Source of the DNA: DATFXM01 sp035315885
Lineage (GTDB): Bacteria > Acidobacteriota > Blastocatellia > UBA7656
DNA: 33,758 nucleotides
Direction of reading: 5' to 3'
NCBI GenBank assembly: GCA_035315885.1
Contig: DATFXM010000112.1
Coordinates: 1-33,758 of the forward strand
Made by a program: the position numbers and the translations under genes. This document shows, piece by piece, positions 15,326 through 24,532 of the stretch. The notes under the pieces were generated by a model. It made no database searches and was not told the DNA's origin. It was given only the letters and a program-made list of their open reading frames with translations. Position 1 is the first letter of the stretch. Each line of letters begins with the position of its first letter.

Positions 15326-17705
15326 CCGCCTCTTTTAACCCGGCCTCTTTTAAGCCGCGCTTGCCATGCCGCGGCGAAGGCATCATCACTACCCGGTCGG
15401 CGTCCTCAGGTTTGGACGCCGCGGGCATCACGCTCACCGGACCAGGCCTGCTGAAGTCGTATCCAGGATACGCGATGCGGTGATGATGTATGCCCATCAG
15501 CACCTTTACAAAACTGTCCGCAACCTGCGCGAGTTCTCGCAACGTGATATCGCATTCGTCGAACTGCCCGTCGTCGCGAATTCTGACGATGATCGTGTCA
15601 ATCATGTTTCGCAGCTTGGGCGGCGTCGGATCAGGCACAGTTCGCGCAGCAGCCTCAACTGAATCGGCGATCATGATTATCGCCGCTTCTTTGCTTTGAG
15701 GCTTTGGACCCGGATAGCGAAACTCCTGCTCGAGCGCGGTCGCGTTCGCGTCTTCAGCTTCTTTTCGGGCCTTGTAGTAGAAATACTTCATCAGCCCGGT
15801 TCCGTGATGCTCAGGAATGATCGAAATGATCCGCGGAGGCAGCTTGTGTTCGCGTGCTATTTCAATGCCTTGCTTGACGTGATTTGCCAGAACGATCGAG
15901 GACATTCGTGGTGAAAGCCGGTCGTGACGATTGTCCATGTACGACTGGTTCTCGACGAAGTATGACGGCCTTACCGTTTTGCCGATGTCGTGATAAAGGC
16001 ACGCCACCCGCGCAAACAACGTATCACCGTCGATCGACTCCGCGCCTGCTTCGGCCAGCAACCCTACCACGATCGAATGGTGATAGGTGCCGGGAGCGCG
16101 CTCGGCTAGCTGTCTCAACAGCGGAAGGTTCAGGTTTGAGAGCTCGAGCAGTTTGAAACTGGTGGTGATCTCGAACAGCCACTCAAACAGCGGCAAGAGA
16201 ATTGATGCCACCATCGCCGCGAGCATGCCGCTTCCGAACGCGCAGAAAGTATCGAACGAAAGCACCATCGGCGCCGGCCTTTCGGAGCCGCCCAAAAGAT
16301 CCAGCGCGAGCGCCGCTGAGGCGTTGACCAGACCCATCCACACGCCCGCTCGCACCAGCGAAGACCTGTCCCGGCAATGCTGCAGGTGATAGATCGCCGC
16401 GGCGTTTGAAACGAGTGTGTAGGCCGCAACGAATACATTTCCCGTAAGCACCCCAATGAAGACCGTCAGACACGACGAAAACACAAAAGCCGCGTTTGCG
16501 TCGGTCAGGATTGTCACCAAAACGGCTCCGACGGCCAAAGGCGCAAGATAGAAGTAAGGCATGTGCTCGTTGAACGGCGAGCTGGATGCCCAATGGCTCA
16601 TCGCGGAGCCCATCACAAAGAAGATTCTCGCGAGCCCTACGGTTACGAAGAAGCACACGATCTGAAGCAGAAAGTGTCTTCGAACTCTCAGATGTCGCCG
16701 CTGATACCGCAGCAGGTACTGCCATAACACCAACACCAGTACGGTGACGATCACGAAGGTGCCTGCAAATTCCACCAGCCGCTGACCGATCGGCCTCCTC
16801 TTTGCCGCCGCTGCGAGTAGAGCGGCTTTTATGGGAGTGACGGTTTCGCCTTTTGAGACCATTGGCCGCCCGCGTTCGACGCCCACCATGACTTCGGCTT
16901 GCGCTTCGCGCGCGGAAGATCGGCGGCTTTCGGTTTCGGTTTCGTTGTACTCGATATTTGGAACAACGAGCGACCCGAGAATGTCCCCGAGAAATCGGCG
17001 TTCGCGAGCGTTATAGGACGCCGGCCAGATCATTCTTTCGGACTTAAGCGAAGCGCTCGCGGTGAGCTTGTCATGAATAGTCGAGAGGTCGGTAACCATG
17101 ACCTCCTGGCCACTTCGATCACGCCGATTGATTGCATTGGCGCCTAGCTTCCGGAGTTGGCTGCGGCTGCCGACGATCGGGCTCATCATCGCCGACTCCA
17201 GATGCTCGATCATCAAATCTTCCAGCTCGGAGCTGAAGTGATGCTTCGTCAGCACGGCGAGCTGTTCGGGCTCGAGAGTCACTGCGGTTCGATCCTCGAT
17301 CCTCTTCATCATTTGATCGGGGCTCGAGCCGAGGTCTTCGCGTGCCGCGTCAAACAACTCGGAGATCGTGGCAACCGCGTCGCGACCGGCCCTCGAATTG
17401 AAATCAAATACCGGCAACACTGCTGCCGACGCCTGCTCGCGAAGCCTCTTGGTCTCGGCCGGGTCAGGAATCTTCAGGTCTTCGGCAGCGATGATATCTT
17501 CAGATGCAATGCTCCCTGCTGCGAGCTGGTCAACATGAGGCTGCTGGTATCCTCTTAACAGCAGGAGCGAGAGAGCCAGAATAATGATGAAGCCCGACGA
17601 AGCATCCAGGACGGACTGGTCGGTGAGCCTCGACGAAAACGACCTGACCTCCCTGGCAACTCTTGCTGCCGGACCCTGGCGAGTTTTTGAGGAAGGCTTA
17701 GCCAT
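15315..17705 (-). CDS. pgpH: PgpH-like 7TM-HD membrane phosphohydrolase
   Basis: The protein has 796 aa from ATG 17705. After a short cytoplasmic N-terminus and one membrane helix comes an extracytoplasmic 7TMR-HDED domain (about 60–260), then about seven membrane helices (about 285–490). The cytoplasmic HD domain follows (about 510–720), with THH SIVVGLLAEAGAE-type start and H572-D573 in LYHDIGKTVRPSYF. The Listeria homologue PgpH hydrolyses cyclic di-AMP, which makes that the likely reaction here, though no diadenylate cyclase is in the window. A TTG two codons upstream (17711) is possible, but ATG is preferred. No Shine-Dalgarno sequence is seen, because a heptad array lies directly upstream. 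The 3' end overlaps ybeY. Confidence 0.9.
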   Translation of the reverse strand: MAKPSSKTRQGPAARVAREVRSFSSRLTDQSVLDASSGFIIILALSLLLLRGYQQPHVDQLAAGSIASEDIIAAEDLKIPDPAETKRLREQASAAVLPVFDFNSRAGRDAVATISELFDAAREDLGSSPDQMMKRIEDRTAVTLEPEQLAVLTKHHFSSELEDLMIEHLESAMMSPIVGSRSQLRKLGANAINRRDRSGQEVMVTDLSTIHDKLTASASLKSERMIWPASYNARERRFLGDILGSLVVPNIEYNETETESRRSSAREAQAEVMVGVERGRPMVSKGETVTPIKAALLAAAAKRRPIGQRLVEFAGTFVIVTVLVLVLWQYLLRYQRRHLRVRRHFLLQIVCFFVTVGLARIFFVMGSAMSHWASSSPFNEHMPYFYLAPLAVGAVLVTILTDANAAFVFSSCLTVFIGVLTGNVFVAAYTLVSNAAAIYHLQHCRDRSSLVRAGVWMGLVNASAALALDLLGGSERPAPMVLSFDTFCAFGSGMLAAMVASILLPLFEWLFEITTSFKLLELSNLNLPLLRQLAERAPGTYHHSIVVGLLAEAGAESIDGDTLFARVACLYHDIGKTVRPSYFVENQSYMDNRHDRLSPRMSSIVLANHVKQGIEIAREHKLPPRIISIIPEHHGTGLMKYFYYKARKEAEDANATALEQEFRYPGPKPQSKEAAIIMIADSVEAAARTVPDPTPPKLRNMIDTIIVRIRDDGQFDECDITLRELAQVADSFVKVLMGIHHHRIAYPGYDFSRPGPVSVMPAASKPEDADRVVMMPSPRHGKRGLKEAGLKEAGGD

Positions 17706-17711
17706 AAGCAA

Positions 17712-17835
17712 GTTCTGAGTGCTGAGTTCTGAGCGCTGAGTCGCGGTTGAGAGTTGACGTCTGCCCCGCTGACCACTCAGACTCGGAACTCAGACTTGTA
17801 ACTCGTAACTCAGACTTATAACTCAAGACTCAAGT
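17712..17835. repeat. Facing heptad arrays between phoH and pgpH
   Basis: The arm next to pgpH (17712–17739) has the + strand units GTTCTGA, GTGCTGA, GTTCTGA, GCGCTGA. The arm next to phoH (about 17774–17835) drifts through CACTCAG, ACTCGGA, ACTCAGA, ACTTGTA, ACTCGTA, ACTCAGA, CTTATAA, CTCAAGA, CTCAAGT, all at 7-bp spacing. The arms are inverted relative to each other. In the direction of transcription (minus strand) the stop-rich sense comes after phoH and the open sense comes before pgpH. Confidence 0.78.
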
Positions 17836-17859
17836 TGAATCAGTTCGTCTTCATCTACA

Positions 17860-18843
<984 letters not shown>

Positions 18844-18845
18844 AG

Positions 18846-18880
18846 AAAAAGGCGCTCGGCTCGAAGGCTCACAAGCGCCG
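18846..18880 (-). terminator. Terminator-like hairpin touching the phoH start codon
   Basis: On the minus strand an 8-bp stem (GGCGCTTG pairing with CGAGCGCC, including one G·U pair) with a 13-nt loop is followed by TTTTTCT and then the phoH ATG. It could end the def operon, but there is no room for a phoH promoter after it, so a regulated attenuator is also possible. Confidence 0.6.
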
Positions 18881-19090
18881 GCAGTCTCTCTTATCCTTTA
18901 TGCCATTTGGAACCAGAGTACCTCAGGACCGAATCACCCGTAGCGCCAAAACTACAACAGGGTGAGTAACGTGTCAAACTGACCGGCTTCGCGCCAGGAA
19001 ACGCCGGACCCAATACCAAAGCCCGCCGGTTTCCTCCCAGCGGGCCGAAGTCACTTCCTCCCCACATCGCATTTGGTTTTGATTGCCGTT
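18881..19090 (-). promoter_or_regulatory. Structured leader candidate between def and phoH
   Basis: On the minus strand, three further stems precede the terminator-like hairpin. GCCCGC/GCGGGC spans 19045–19021, CCGGC/GCCGG spans 19007–18983, and a nested CACCC–GTAG/CTAC–GGGTG hairpin spans 18964–18935. I do not recognise a known riboswitch class. A 106-codon open frame crosses the region but shows no protein-like features. Confidence 0.4.
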
Positions 19091-19600
19091 TTACCAATCG
19101 CCTTGTTTGATCCGCTTCTTTATCTTGCGCTTCATCAGGTCTCGTTTCAACGGACTGACGTACTCTATAAACAACTCGCCATCCAGGTGGTCGGTCTCGT
19201 GTGAAGCGCAACGAGCCTCGAGATCCATCAGGTCGTGCGTGAATTCCGCTCCATCAGTATCCACCGCTCGTACTACAACGCGCTGGGGCCGTTTCACCTC
19301 CAGGAAAATCCCCGGGAAACTGAGACAGCCCTCGTCCCCGATCTGTTCACCCTCTTCGAGCTCAATCACCGGGTTTATAAGCGCGATCTTGCGGCCCGTT
19401 CCCCTCTTGCTGCCGCAATCCATCACGAACAGCCGTTTGAGTACGCCGACTTGCGGAGCGGCCAGTCCCACGCCGGGCGCGCCGTACATGGTTTCGAACA
19501 TGTCATCGACAAGCTTTCGCAGTTTGTCGTCGAACTCGGTTATTTCGTCGGCTCGCTTCGTGAGGATGGGGTCCCCATACTTTACGATATCCAGAATCAT
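19091..19600 (-). CDS. def: Peptide deformylase
   Basis: This 169-aa metalloenzyme removes the formyl group from the initiator methionine of new proteins. All three family motifs are present: GVGLAAPQVG, EGCLSFPG and HETDHLDG (the HExDH form), which supply the metal-binding cysteine and two histidines and the catalytic glutamate. The C-terminus is strongly basic (KRDLMKRKIKKRIKQGDW). The ATG at 19600 is 23 nt after the stop of the upstream 98-aa gene, and only weak GAAGAG precedes it. No formyltransferase gene (fmt) follows, although def–fmt pairs are common. Confidence 0.96.
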   Translation of the reverse strand: MILDIVKYGDPILTKRADEITEFDDKLRKLVDDMFETMYGAPGVGLAAPQVGVLKRLFVMDCGSKRGTGRKIALINPVIELEEGEQIGDEGCLSFPGIFLEVKRPQRVVVRAVDTDGAEFTHDLMDLEARCASHETDHLDGELFIEYVSPLKRDLMKRKIKKRIKQGDW

Positions 19601-19623
19601 TCGATGCTCTTCAAAACTCCCTT

Positions 19624-19920
19624 TCAGTCTTCGATCTGTCGGCGCTCGGCCAGCTTCTTTCGCAGAACATGGTTCAGCACCTTCGTATGCTCTCTGAATC
19701 TTACAACTTCACGCCAGGCAACCAGCGCCAGACCGACGAGAATTATACCAACCCCGATCAAGCTGTGGGTCGCGTATCCGATCGCAAACCCAACCAGCAT
19801 TATTACCACCAGGAGCAAGTAATAAAGGATTCCATGCGTGCGGCTCCAACCTATCGATCTGCGAAGCTCATCCACTTCGCGATCGAGAGCCCGTCGGTCC
19901 TTTGTCGCCAGCGTAGACAT
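19624..19920 (-). CDS. Small membrane protein of unknown function (two TM helices)
   Basis: I do not recognise this 98-aa protein. It has a charged N-terminus (ALDREVDELRRSIGW), two adjacent hydrophobic segments (about residues 33–51 and 55–70) and a basic, likely helical C-terminal tail ending AERRQIED. This topology suggests an inner-membrane protein with both ends on one side. The start ATG at 19920 shares its A with the aroC stop codon (TGATG), so it is translationally coupled to aroC. It lies 23 nt before def. The frame stays open upstream inside aroC, but an earlier start is unlikely. Confidence 0.7.
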   Translation of the reverse strand: MSTLATKDRRALDREVDELRRSIGWSRTHGILYYLLLVVIMLVGFAIGYATHSLIGVGIILVGLALVAWREVVRFREHTKVLNHVLRKKLAERRQIED

Positions 19921-21095
19921 CAGTAGCGTCTCAACTGTTCGCAATAGCCCCGGAAGTTCGACTTCATCTCGCCCAAACTGTCGCCGCCGAACTTCTGGCA
20001 GCATGCGGCAGCGAGCACAATCGCAACGGCCGCCTCGCCTATAACGCCGGCGGCCGGAACGGCGACAATGTCCGAACGCTCGAACGCCGCCTTCGATTCT
20101 TCTTTCGTCACAACGTCGACGCTTGAAAGCGGCTGCCGTAGCGTGGAAATCGGCTTGAGGTGACCTCGTACCCTTACTTCCTCGCCATTCGTAATGCCAC
20201 CTTCGATTCCGCCCGCGCGATTCGTAGGCCGCGTGAATCGTTGCTCGACTGGATTATACCCGATCTCGTCGTGCACTTGCGACCCTGTCGTCCGGCTCAC
20301 ACCCACGCCCATTCCGATCTCGACAGCCTTGACCGCTGGTATGCACATCACCGCTTGCGCGATCGTGCCATCGATCTTCTGCCTCCACTGCACGTGAGAG
20401 CCGAGACCCGGCGGAACTCCCCGAGCGACTACCTCGAAAATTCCCCCGAGGGTATCTTTCGCTTCGGTCGTGGTATCGATGAGGCGGATCATTTCCTGTT
20501 GCGCTTCGGCATCCACGCAACGCAGCGGTGAATCGTCGCCGAGGCTGAGAAGTTGCTCCCACGAGGCCTCGACCGGCGGGTCGGGAATACCACCGATCAT
20601 CGCGGTGTGACTGGCAACCTCGATACCCAGCTCTCGAATCAGCAGTCTCGCAAATGCTCCCGCCGCCACGCGCGCGGCTGTCTCGCGAGCGCTTGCACGC
20701 TCGAGGATGTTTCTAAGGTCATGCGCGTCGTACTTCAGCCCGCCTGCAAGATCGGTGTGCCCTGGACGCGGCCTGGTAAGCCTTCGCGCTCGTTTCTCAT
20801 CCGGGAAGTCGCGAGGCTCGGAAGCCATGACATCCTGCCAGTTCTCAAAATCGCGGTTGCGAATCAGCAAGCCGACCGGCGACCCGATGGTTTTGCCGTG
20901 CCTCACACCGCCTATGATCTCGGCTTCGTCGCGTTCGATCTTCATTCGTCCGCCGCGGCCGTAGCCCTGCTGCCTGCGCCAGAGTTGATGATTGATGTAC
21001 GCGGCGTCGACCTCGAGTCCCGCGGGCAGGCCTTCGACTATCGCCAGCAGCCCCCTGCCGTGTGACTCACCCGCCGTTGTGAAGTTGAAAGTCAT
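19920..21095 (-). CDS. aroC: Chorismate synthase
   Basis: This 391-aa enzyme makes chorismate from 5-enolpyruvylshikimate 3-phosphate using reduced flavin; it is the last step of the shikimate pathway. The N-terminus TTAGESHGRGLLAIVEGLPAG, RRQQGYGRGGRMKIERD, the RPGHTDLAGGLKYD motif and the ARETAARVAAGAFA motif are all diagnostic. The ATG at 21095 is preceded by a heptad array rather than a Shine-Dalgarno sequence. No other aro genes are adjacent. The stop codon is shared with the next small membrane gene. Confidence 0.96.
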   Translation of the reverse strand: MTFNFTTAGESHGRGLLAIVEGLPAGLEVDAAYINHQLWRRQQGYGRGGRMKIERDEAEIIGGVRHGKTIGSPVGLLIRNRDFENWQDVMASEPRDFPDEKRARRLTRPRPGHTDLAGGLKYDAHDLRNILERASARETAARVAAGAFARLLIRELGIEVASHTAMIGGIPDPPVEASWEQLLSLGDDSPLRCVDAEAQQEMIRLIDTTTEAKDTLGGIFEVVARGVPPGLGSHVQWRQKIDGTIAQAVMCIPAVKAVEIGMGVGVSRTTGSQVHDEIGYNPVEQRFTRPTNRAGGIEGGITNGEEVRVRGHLKPISTLRQPLSSVDVVTKEESKAAFERSDIVAVPAAGVIGEAAVAIVLAAACCQKFGGDSLGEMKSNFRGYCEQLRRY

Positions 21096-21103
21096 ACTTT
21101 CTA

Positions 21104-21197
21104 AGTGCTGAGTGTTGAGTCCTGAGTGCTGAGTTGGAGTTTCATCATTTTGCTACCTGTCTGCCAACGAGATCCGTCAAAACTCAGCACTCAGCAT
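21104..21197. repeat. Facing heptad arrays between uvrB and aroC
   Basis: Units on the + strand near aroC are AGTGCTG, AGTGTTG, AGTCCTG and AGTGCTG (21104–21131). Near uvrB they are ACTCAGC, ACTCAGC, ATTCAC (21182–21199). The arms contain a 14-nt perfect inverted match (CTGAGTGCTGAGTT with AACTCAGCACTCAG) and enclose about 45 nt. The uvrB stop codon abuts the second arm. Confidence 0.82.
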
Positions 21198-23189
21198 TCA
21201 CTGAGATGCCAGTTCGAGCTCGCGATTCTTGAGGTACTTGAGTTTGTCTCGCAGCTCGGCGGCGCGCTCGAATTCGTACTTCGCCGCCGCCGCGCGCATC
21301 TCGTATTCCAGCCGCGTAATCGTTTCATGAAGCTTCTCAGCCGAATACTCGGCCGCGTCCTCTGCAACCCTTGGAAGCTTGAAGTAGTCGGCTTCCACGA
21401 TCGAAACCAGCGTCGAGTCTATCGCTTTCACGATGCTCTGCGGAGTTATTCCGTTCTCGCGATTGTATGACGCTTGCCGCTCGCGACGGCGTTGAGTTTC
21501 CCCGATCGCTCGCCGCATCGAATCGGTCATCTTATCGGCGTACAGGATAGCCGTGCCGTTGACGTTGCGGGCGGCACGCCCGATTGTCTGAATCAACGAC
21601 TGCTCAGAGCGCAGAAATCCTTCCTTGTCCGCATCGAGGATTGCCACAAGCGAAACCTCAGGCAGGTCCAGTCCTTCCCGCAACAGATTGATTCCGACCA
21701 GAACATCGAATTCTCCGGCGCGAAGGTCGCGGAGGATCTTGATGCGTTCGAGTGTTTCGATCTCGGAGTGCAGGTAGCGGACTCGAACGCCGACTTCGGA
21801 ATAGTACTCGGCCAGATTCTCCGCCATCTTCTTTGTGAGAGTGGTTATCAGGACTCGCTCGTTTCGGTCGACTCGAACTCGGACCTCATTGAGCAAATCG
21901 TCGATCTGACCCCGAACCGGCCGGACGTCTACTTCGGGATCGATGAGTCCGGTAGGCCTTATCACCTGTTCGATGAATTCGCCGCCGGTTCTGGTCAGCT
22001 CATAAGGGCCGGGCGTTGCGGAGACGTAGACGAGCTGTCCCATTCGAGCTTCCCATTCCTCGAAACTGAGCGGCCGGTTGTCCAGGGCCGAGGGCAGCCG
22101 GAATCCGTACTCAACCAGCGTTCGCTTCCGCGACTGGTCCCCGTGATACATCCCGCGAATCTGAGGAATCGTCTGATGGCTTTCATCGACCATGACCAGA
22201 GAACCGCGCGGAAGATAATCGAGCAGCGTGGGAGGAGGCTCGCCTGGTGACCGTCCGGTGAGATGTCTTGAGTAGTTTTCGATTCCGTGGCAGTAGCCCA
22301 GCTCCTTGAGCATCTCGATATCGTACATCGTGCGCTGATGGAGTCGTTGCGCCTCCAGGAGCTTGCCCTGTTCGATCAATTTGGGCTCCCACACGTCGAG
22401 CTCTTCCTTAATTGACTTTATTGCGTTTCTGAGCCGGTCGGCGGGCATCACGTAATGAGATTTTGGATAGATCGGAAGTCGCTCGTGCGTTTCCAGGACT
22501 TCGCCGAGCAGCGGGTCGATGGTGGAGATGGCTTCAACTTCGTCACCCCAGAACTCGATGCGTATCGCGCGCTCCTGATAAACCGGGTATATCTCCACCA
22601 CGTCGCCGCGAACGCGGAAACAACCGCGGTCAAAGCTCACGTCGTTTCTCTGATACTGTATTTCGACCAGTTTCTTCAGGAGGGCGGTTCGGGAGAGCTG
22701 CTGCCCGCGTTCTATGAAGGTGATCATCCCGTAGTATGCGTCCGGGTCGCCCAGACCGTAGATACAGGAGACGCTGGCTACGACGATGCAGTCTCTGCGT
22801 TCGAACAAAGATCGGGTGGCGGAGAGCCTCAAGCGATCGATCTCGTCGTTTATCGTAGATTCCTTTTCAATATAAGTGTCGGTCGAAGGAATGTACGCCT
22901 CGGGCTGGTAATAGTCGTAGTAGCTGACAAAGTATTCGATAGCGTTTCGTGGAAAGAACGATCTGAACTCCTGGTACAGTTGTGCCGCGAGGGTCTTGTT
23001 GTGTGCCATCACCAGGACGGGGCGGTTCACGCGTTCAATGACCGCTGCCACGGTGAATGTCTTGCCGCTGCCGGTGACTCCAAGCAACACCTGGTGCTCG
23101 TCACCCTCGCTTATTCCTTTAACAAGCTGCTCGATGGCCTGGGGCTGATCGCCTTGCGCTACATAATCAGAAACCAGTTTGAAGTCCAT
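21198..23189 (-). CDS. uvrB: UvrABC system protein B (excinuclease subunit B)
   Basis: This 663-aa helicase-like subunit verifies damage in nucleotide excision repair and recruits UvrC. Walker A is GVTGSGKT at 37–44. The beta-hairpin region has YFVSYYDYYQPEAYIP, and the helicase motifs include VDESHQTIPQIRGM and QTIGRAARN. The C-terminal UVR motif (ETITRLEYEMRAAAAKYEFERAAELR region) binds UvrC. The frame stays open 75 codons further upstream, but that part is not UvrB-like. ATG 23189 follows AAGGAAAG and starts MDFKLVSDY as in the family. A good promoter lies 120–150 nt upstream. UvrA and UvrC are not in the window. Confidence 0.97.
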   Translation of the reverse strand: MDFKLVSDYVAQGDQPQAIEQLVKGISEGDEHQVLLGVTGSGKTFTVAAVIERVNRPVLVMAHNKTLAAQLYQEFRSFFPRNAIEYFVSYYDYYQPEAYIPSTDTYIEKESTINDEIDRLRLSATRSLFERRDCIVVASVSCIYGLGDPDAYYGMITFIERGQQLSRTALLKKLVEIQYQRNDVSFDRGCFRVRGDVVEIYPVYQERAIRIEFWGDEVEAISTIDPLLGEVLETHERLPIYPKSHYVMPADRLRNAIKSIKEELDVWEPKLIEQGKLLEAQRLHQRTMYDIEMLKELGYCHGIENYSRHLTGRSPGEPPPTLLDYLPRGSLVMVDESHQTIPQIRGMYHGDQSRKRTLVEYGFRLPSALDNRPLSFEEWEARMGQLVYVSATPGPYELTRTGGEFIEQVIRPTGLIDPEVDVRPVRGQIDDLLNEVRVRVDRNERVLITTLTKKMAENLAEYYSEVGVRVRYLHSEIETLERIKILRDLRAGEFDVLVGINLLREGLDLPEVSLVAILDADKEGFLRSEQSLIQTIGRAARNVNGTAILYADKMTDSMRRAIGETQRRRERQASYNRENGITPQSIVKAIDSTLVSIVEADYFKLPRVAEDAAEYSAEKLHETITRLEYEMRAAAAKYEFERAAELRDKLKYLKNRELELASQ

Positions 23190-23239
23190 CAGTCTTTCCT
23201 TCGCTCGATGCCAGCGCCTCAGGCGCCCCTTCTTAGTTT

Positions 23240-23253
23240 GAACCGTACAATTC
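23240..23253. promoter_or_regulatory. Near-palindrome GAACCGTACAATTC in the uvrB leader
   Basis: The sequence has the symmetric form GAA-N2-GTAC-N2-TTC and lies about 50 nt after the predicted uvrB transcription start. uvrB is SOS-regulated in many bacteria, but this does not match the GAAC-N4-GTTC or CTGT-N8-ACAG LexA boxes exactly. It is noted only as a candidate operator. Confidence 0.25.
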
Positions 23254-23307
23254 AGTGCGTGGTTAATGCACAGACAGCGATTGGCACCTGAGAGTACACG
23301 ACGGGAG

Positions 23308-23337
23308 ATTATAACTTTGTGTAGCACATTGGGGCAA
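23308..23337 (-). promoter_or_regulatory. Candidate sigma-70-type promoter of uvrB
   Basis: On the minus strand TTGCCC (23337–23332) is followed after 18 nt by a perfect TATAAT (23313–23308). A start near 23301 would give a leader of about 110 nt before the uvrB ATG. Confidence 0.6.
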
Positions 23338-23425
23338 TAAAAGCGGCCTCGCGAGCCAATCACGCCGGCCGGAAACAGCGCAGAAAAAAATCTTCTAAAA
23401 AGGTTGCCGCGCAATGACTCTCTGC

Positions 23426-23454
23426 TTGACTTTGAAATTGGTCATGCTGATAAT
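23426..23454 (+). promoter_or_regulatory. Candidate sigma-70-type promoter of purC
   Basis: TTGACT (23426–23431) and GATAAT (23449–23454) are separated by exactly 17 nt, which is five of six consensus bases in each box. A start near 23461 would give a leader of about 78 nt before the proposed ATT start at 23539. The region 23190–23538 holds no gene, only this and the divergent uvrB promoter. Confidence 0.72.
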
Positions 23455-23538
23455 GCGGGTTGCCATCACGAAGCCTGAAGCTATCAGTAGCAAGTTTCCA
23501 AGACAACTAGACCTTTTTCTCTTCCAAGAGAGGGAGCC

Positions 23539-24504
23539 ATTAACGTCATCGCGCAAACAAGTCTCACCGGGGTTGAGCTATTTCGTCGCGGCAAAGTCAG
23601 GGACGTTTACACGGTCGATGACAATCTGTTGATTGTGGCGACCGATCGGATTTCGGCCTTCGACGTCGTGATGCCGAACGCCATCCCCTCGAAGGGTCGT
23701 GTGCTCACCGCGATGACAATTTTCTGGTTCGAGCAACTTGGTGACGTAGTTCCGAATCACTTGATCACCGCCAATGTCGAAGAGTATCCCGCTGCATTGG
23801 CCGGCGACCGGGAGCAGCTCATCGGGAGGTCGATGCTTGTCAAACGGGCGGACGTTTTTCCGATCGAGTGTGTCGCGCGAGGGTACCTCGCGGGGTCCGG
23901 GTGGAAGGAATACACGTCGACCGGGTCAGTTTGCGGGGTCAAGCTCCCGGCCGGTCTGCGAGAATCGGACAGATTGCCCGAGCCGATTTTCACCCCGGCT
24001 ACGAAAGCGGAGACGGGTCACGACTTGAACATAAGCGAGCGAGAGGTTGCCCAGCTCATCGGCGCTGATATGACGGAGATTCTGAAGCGGATCACCCTCG
24101 AGTTGTATTCGCGCGCGGCGAGTTATGCGTACGATCGGGGGATCATCATCGCCGACACTAAGTTTGAATTTGGACTGTATGCTGGGAGAGTGATTCTGGT
24201 GGATGAAGCACTGACTCCAGATTCGTCACGATTCTGGCCGCGGGAATCGTACGAGCCGGGTCGTTCGCAGCCGTCTTTCGACAAACAGTATCTGAGAGAC
24301 TATCTCGAGAGACTCGATTGGAACAAGCAACCGCCCGGACCGGAGCTTCCCCCGGATGTCGTAGCGGAAACAAGTGGGAAGTACATTGAGGCATTAAAGC
24401 TGCTGACAGGCAAATCGGTAACAGGTTCAGCAATCGATACGGCCGAGGACGAGGCAACGAGGAATCAGGATTCAGGATTCATGGCTAAAGGCGTAGAATC
24501 CTGA
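23539..24504 (+). CDS. purC: SAICAR synthetase, probable ATT start
   Basis: This protein of about 321 aa joins aspartate to CAIR with ATP in purine synthesis. It has FRRGKVRDVY, TDRISAFDVVMP, SKGRVLTAMTIFWF, RGYLAGSGWKEY and ADTKFEFG. The conserved RGKVRDVY lies upstream of the first TTG in this frame (23629), and between the in-frame stop at 23488–23490 and that TTG there is no ATG, GTG or TTG. The best start is ATT 23539, which gives (I/M)NVIAQTSLTG and is preceded by GAGG with a 5-nt gap. Rare ATT starts are known, for example infC of E. coli; a single-base sequencing error from ATG would look the same. The last 14 codons lie inside a heptad hairpin and the stop TGA is in its right arm. 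Confidence 0.9.
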   Translation: MNVIAQTSLTGVELFRRGKVRDVYTVDDNLLIVATDRISAFDVVMPNAIPSKGRVLTAMTIFWFEQLGDVVPNHLITANVEEYPAALAGDREQLIGRSMLVKRADVFPIECVARGYLAGSGWKEYTSTGSVCGVKLPAGLRESDRLPEPIFTPATKAETGHDLNISEREVAQLIGADMTEILKRITLELYSRAASYAYDRGIIIADTKFEFGLYAGRVILVDEALTPDSSRFWPRESYEPGRSQPSFDKQYLRDYLERLDWNKQPPGPELPPDVVAETSGKYIEALKLLTGKSVTGSAIDTAEDEATRNQDSGFMAKGVES

Positions 24505-24516
24505 ATCCTGTATCCT
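24462..24516. repeat. Heptad hairpin at the purC 3' end
   Basis: The left arm is GAATCAG, GATTCAG, GATTCAT (24462–24482). The right arm is GAATCCT, GAATCCT, GTATCCT (24496–24516). A perfect 15-bp stem (24466–24480 with 24496–24510) encloses a 15-nt loop. The left arm, loop and first part of the right arm are translated as the tail of PurC, and the stop codon TGA is at 24502–24504. No T-run follows. Confidence 0.88.
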
Positions 24517-24532
24517 CAGAACCTCCATCCTT

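Noticed and set aside
18881..19090. RNase P RNA or another named RNA gene
   Set aside because: GGGGAGGAAGT recalls the RNase P motif GAGGAAAGTCC but the rest of the conserved core is missing.
18891..19211. 106-codon minus-strand open frame between def and phoH
   Set aside because: It partly overlaps def in another frame and has a translation without recognisable features; the region looks more like structured RNA.
23240..23253. LexA box in front of uvrB
   Set aside because: Symmetric but does not match the known LexA consensus types; kept only as a low-confidence palindrome.
23190..23414. 75-residue N-terminal extension of UvrB
   Set aside because: The extension has no UvrB-like sequence and covers the predicted promoter; MDFKLVSDY after AAGGAAAG is the normal start.
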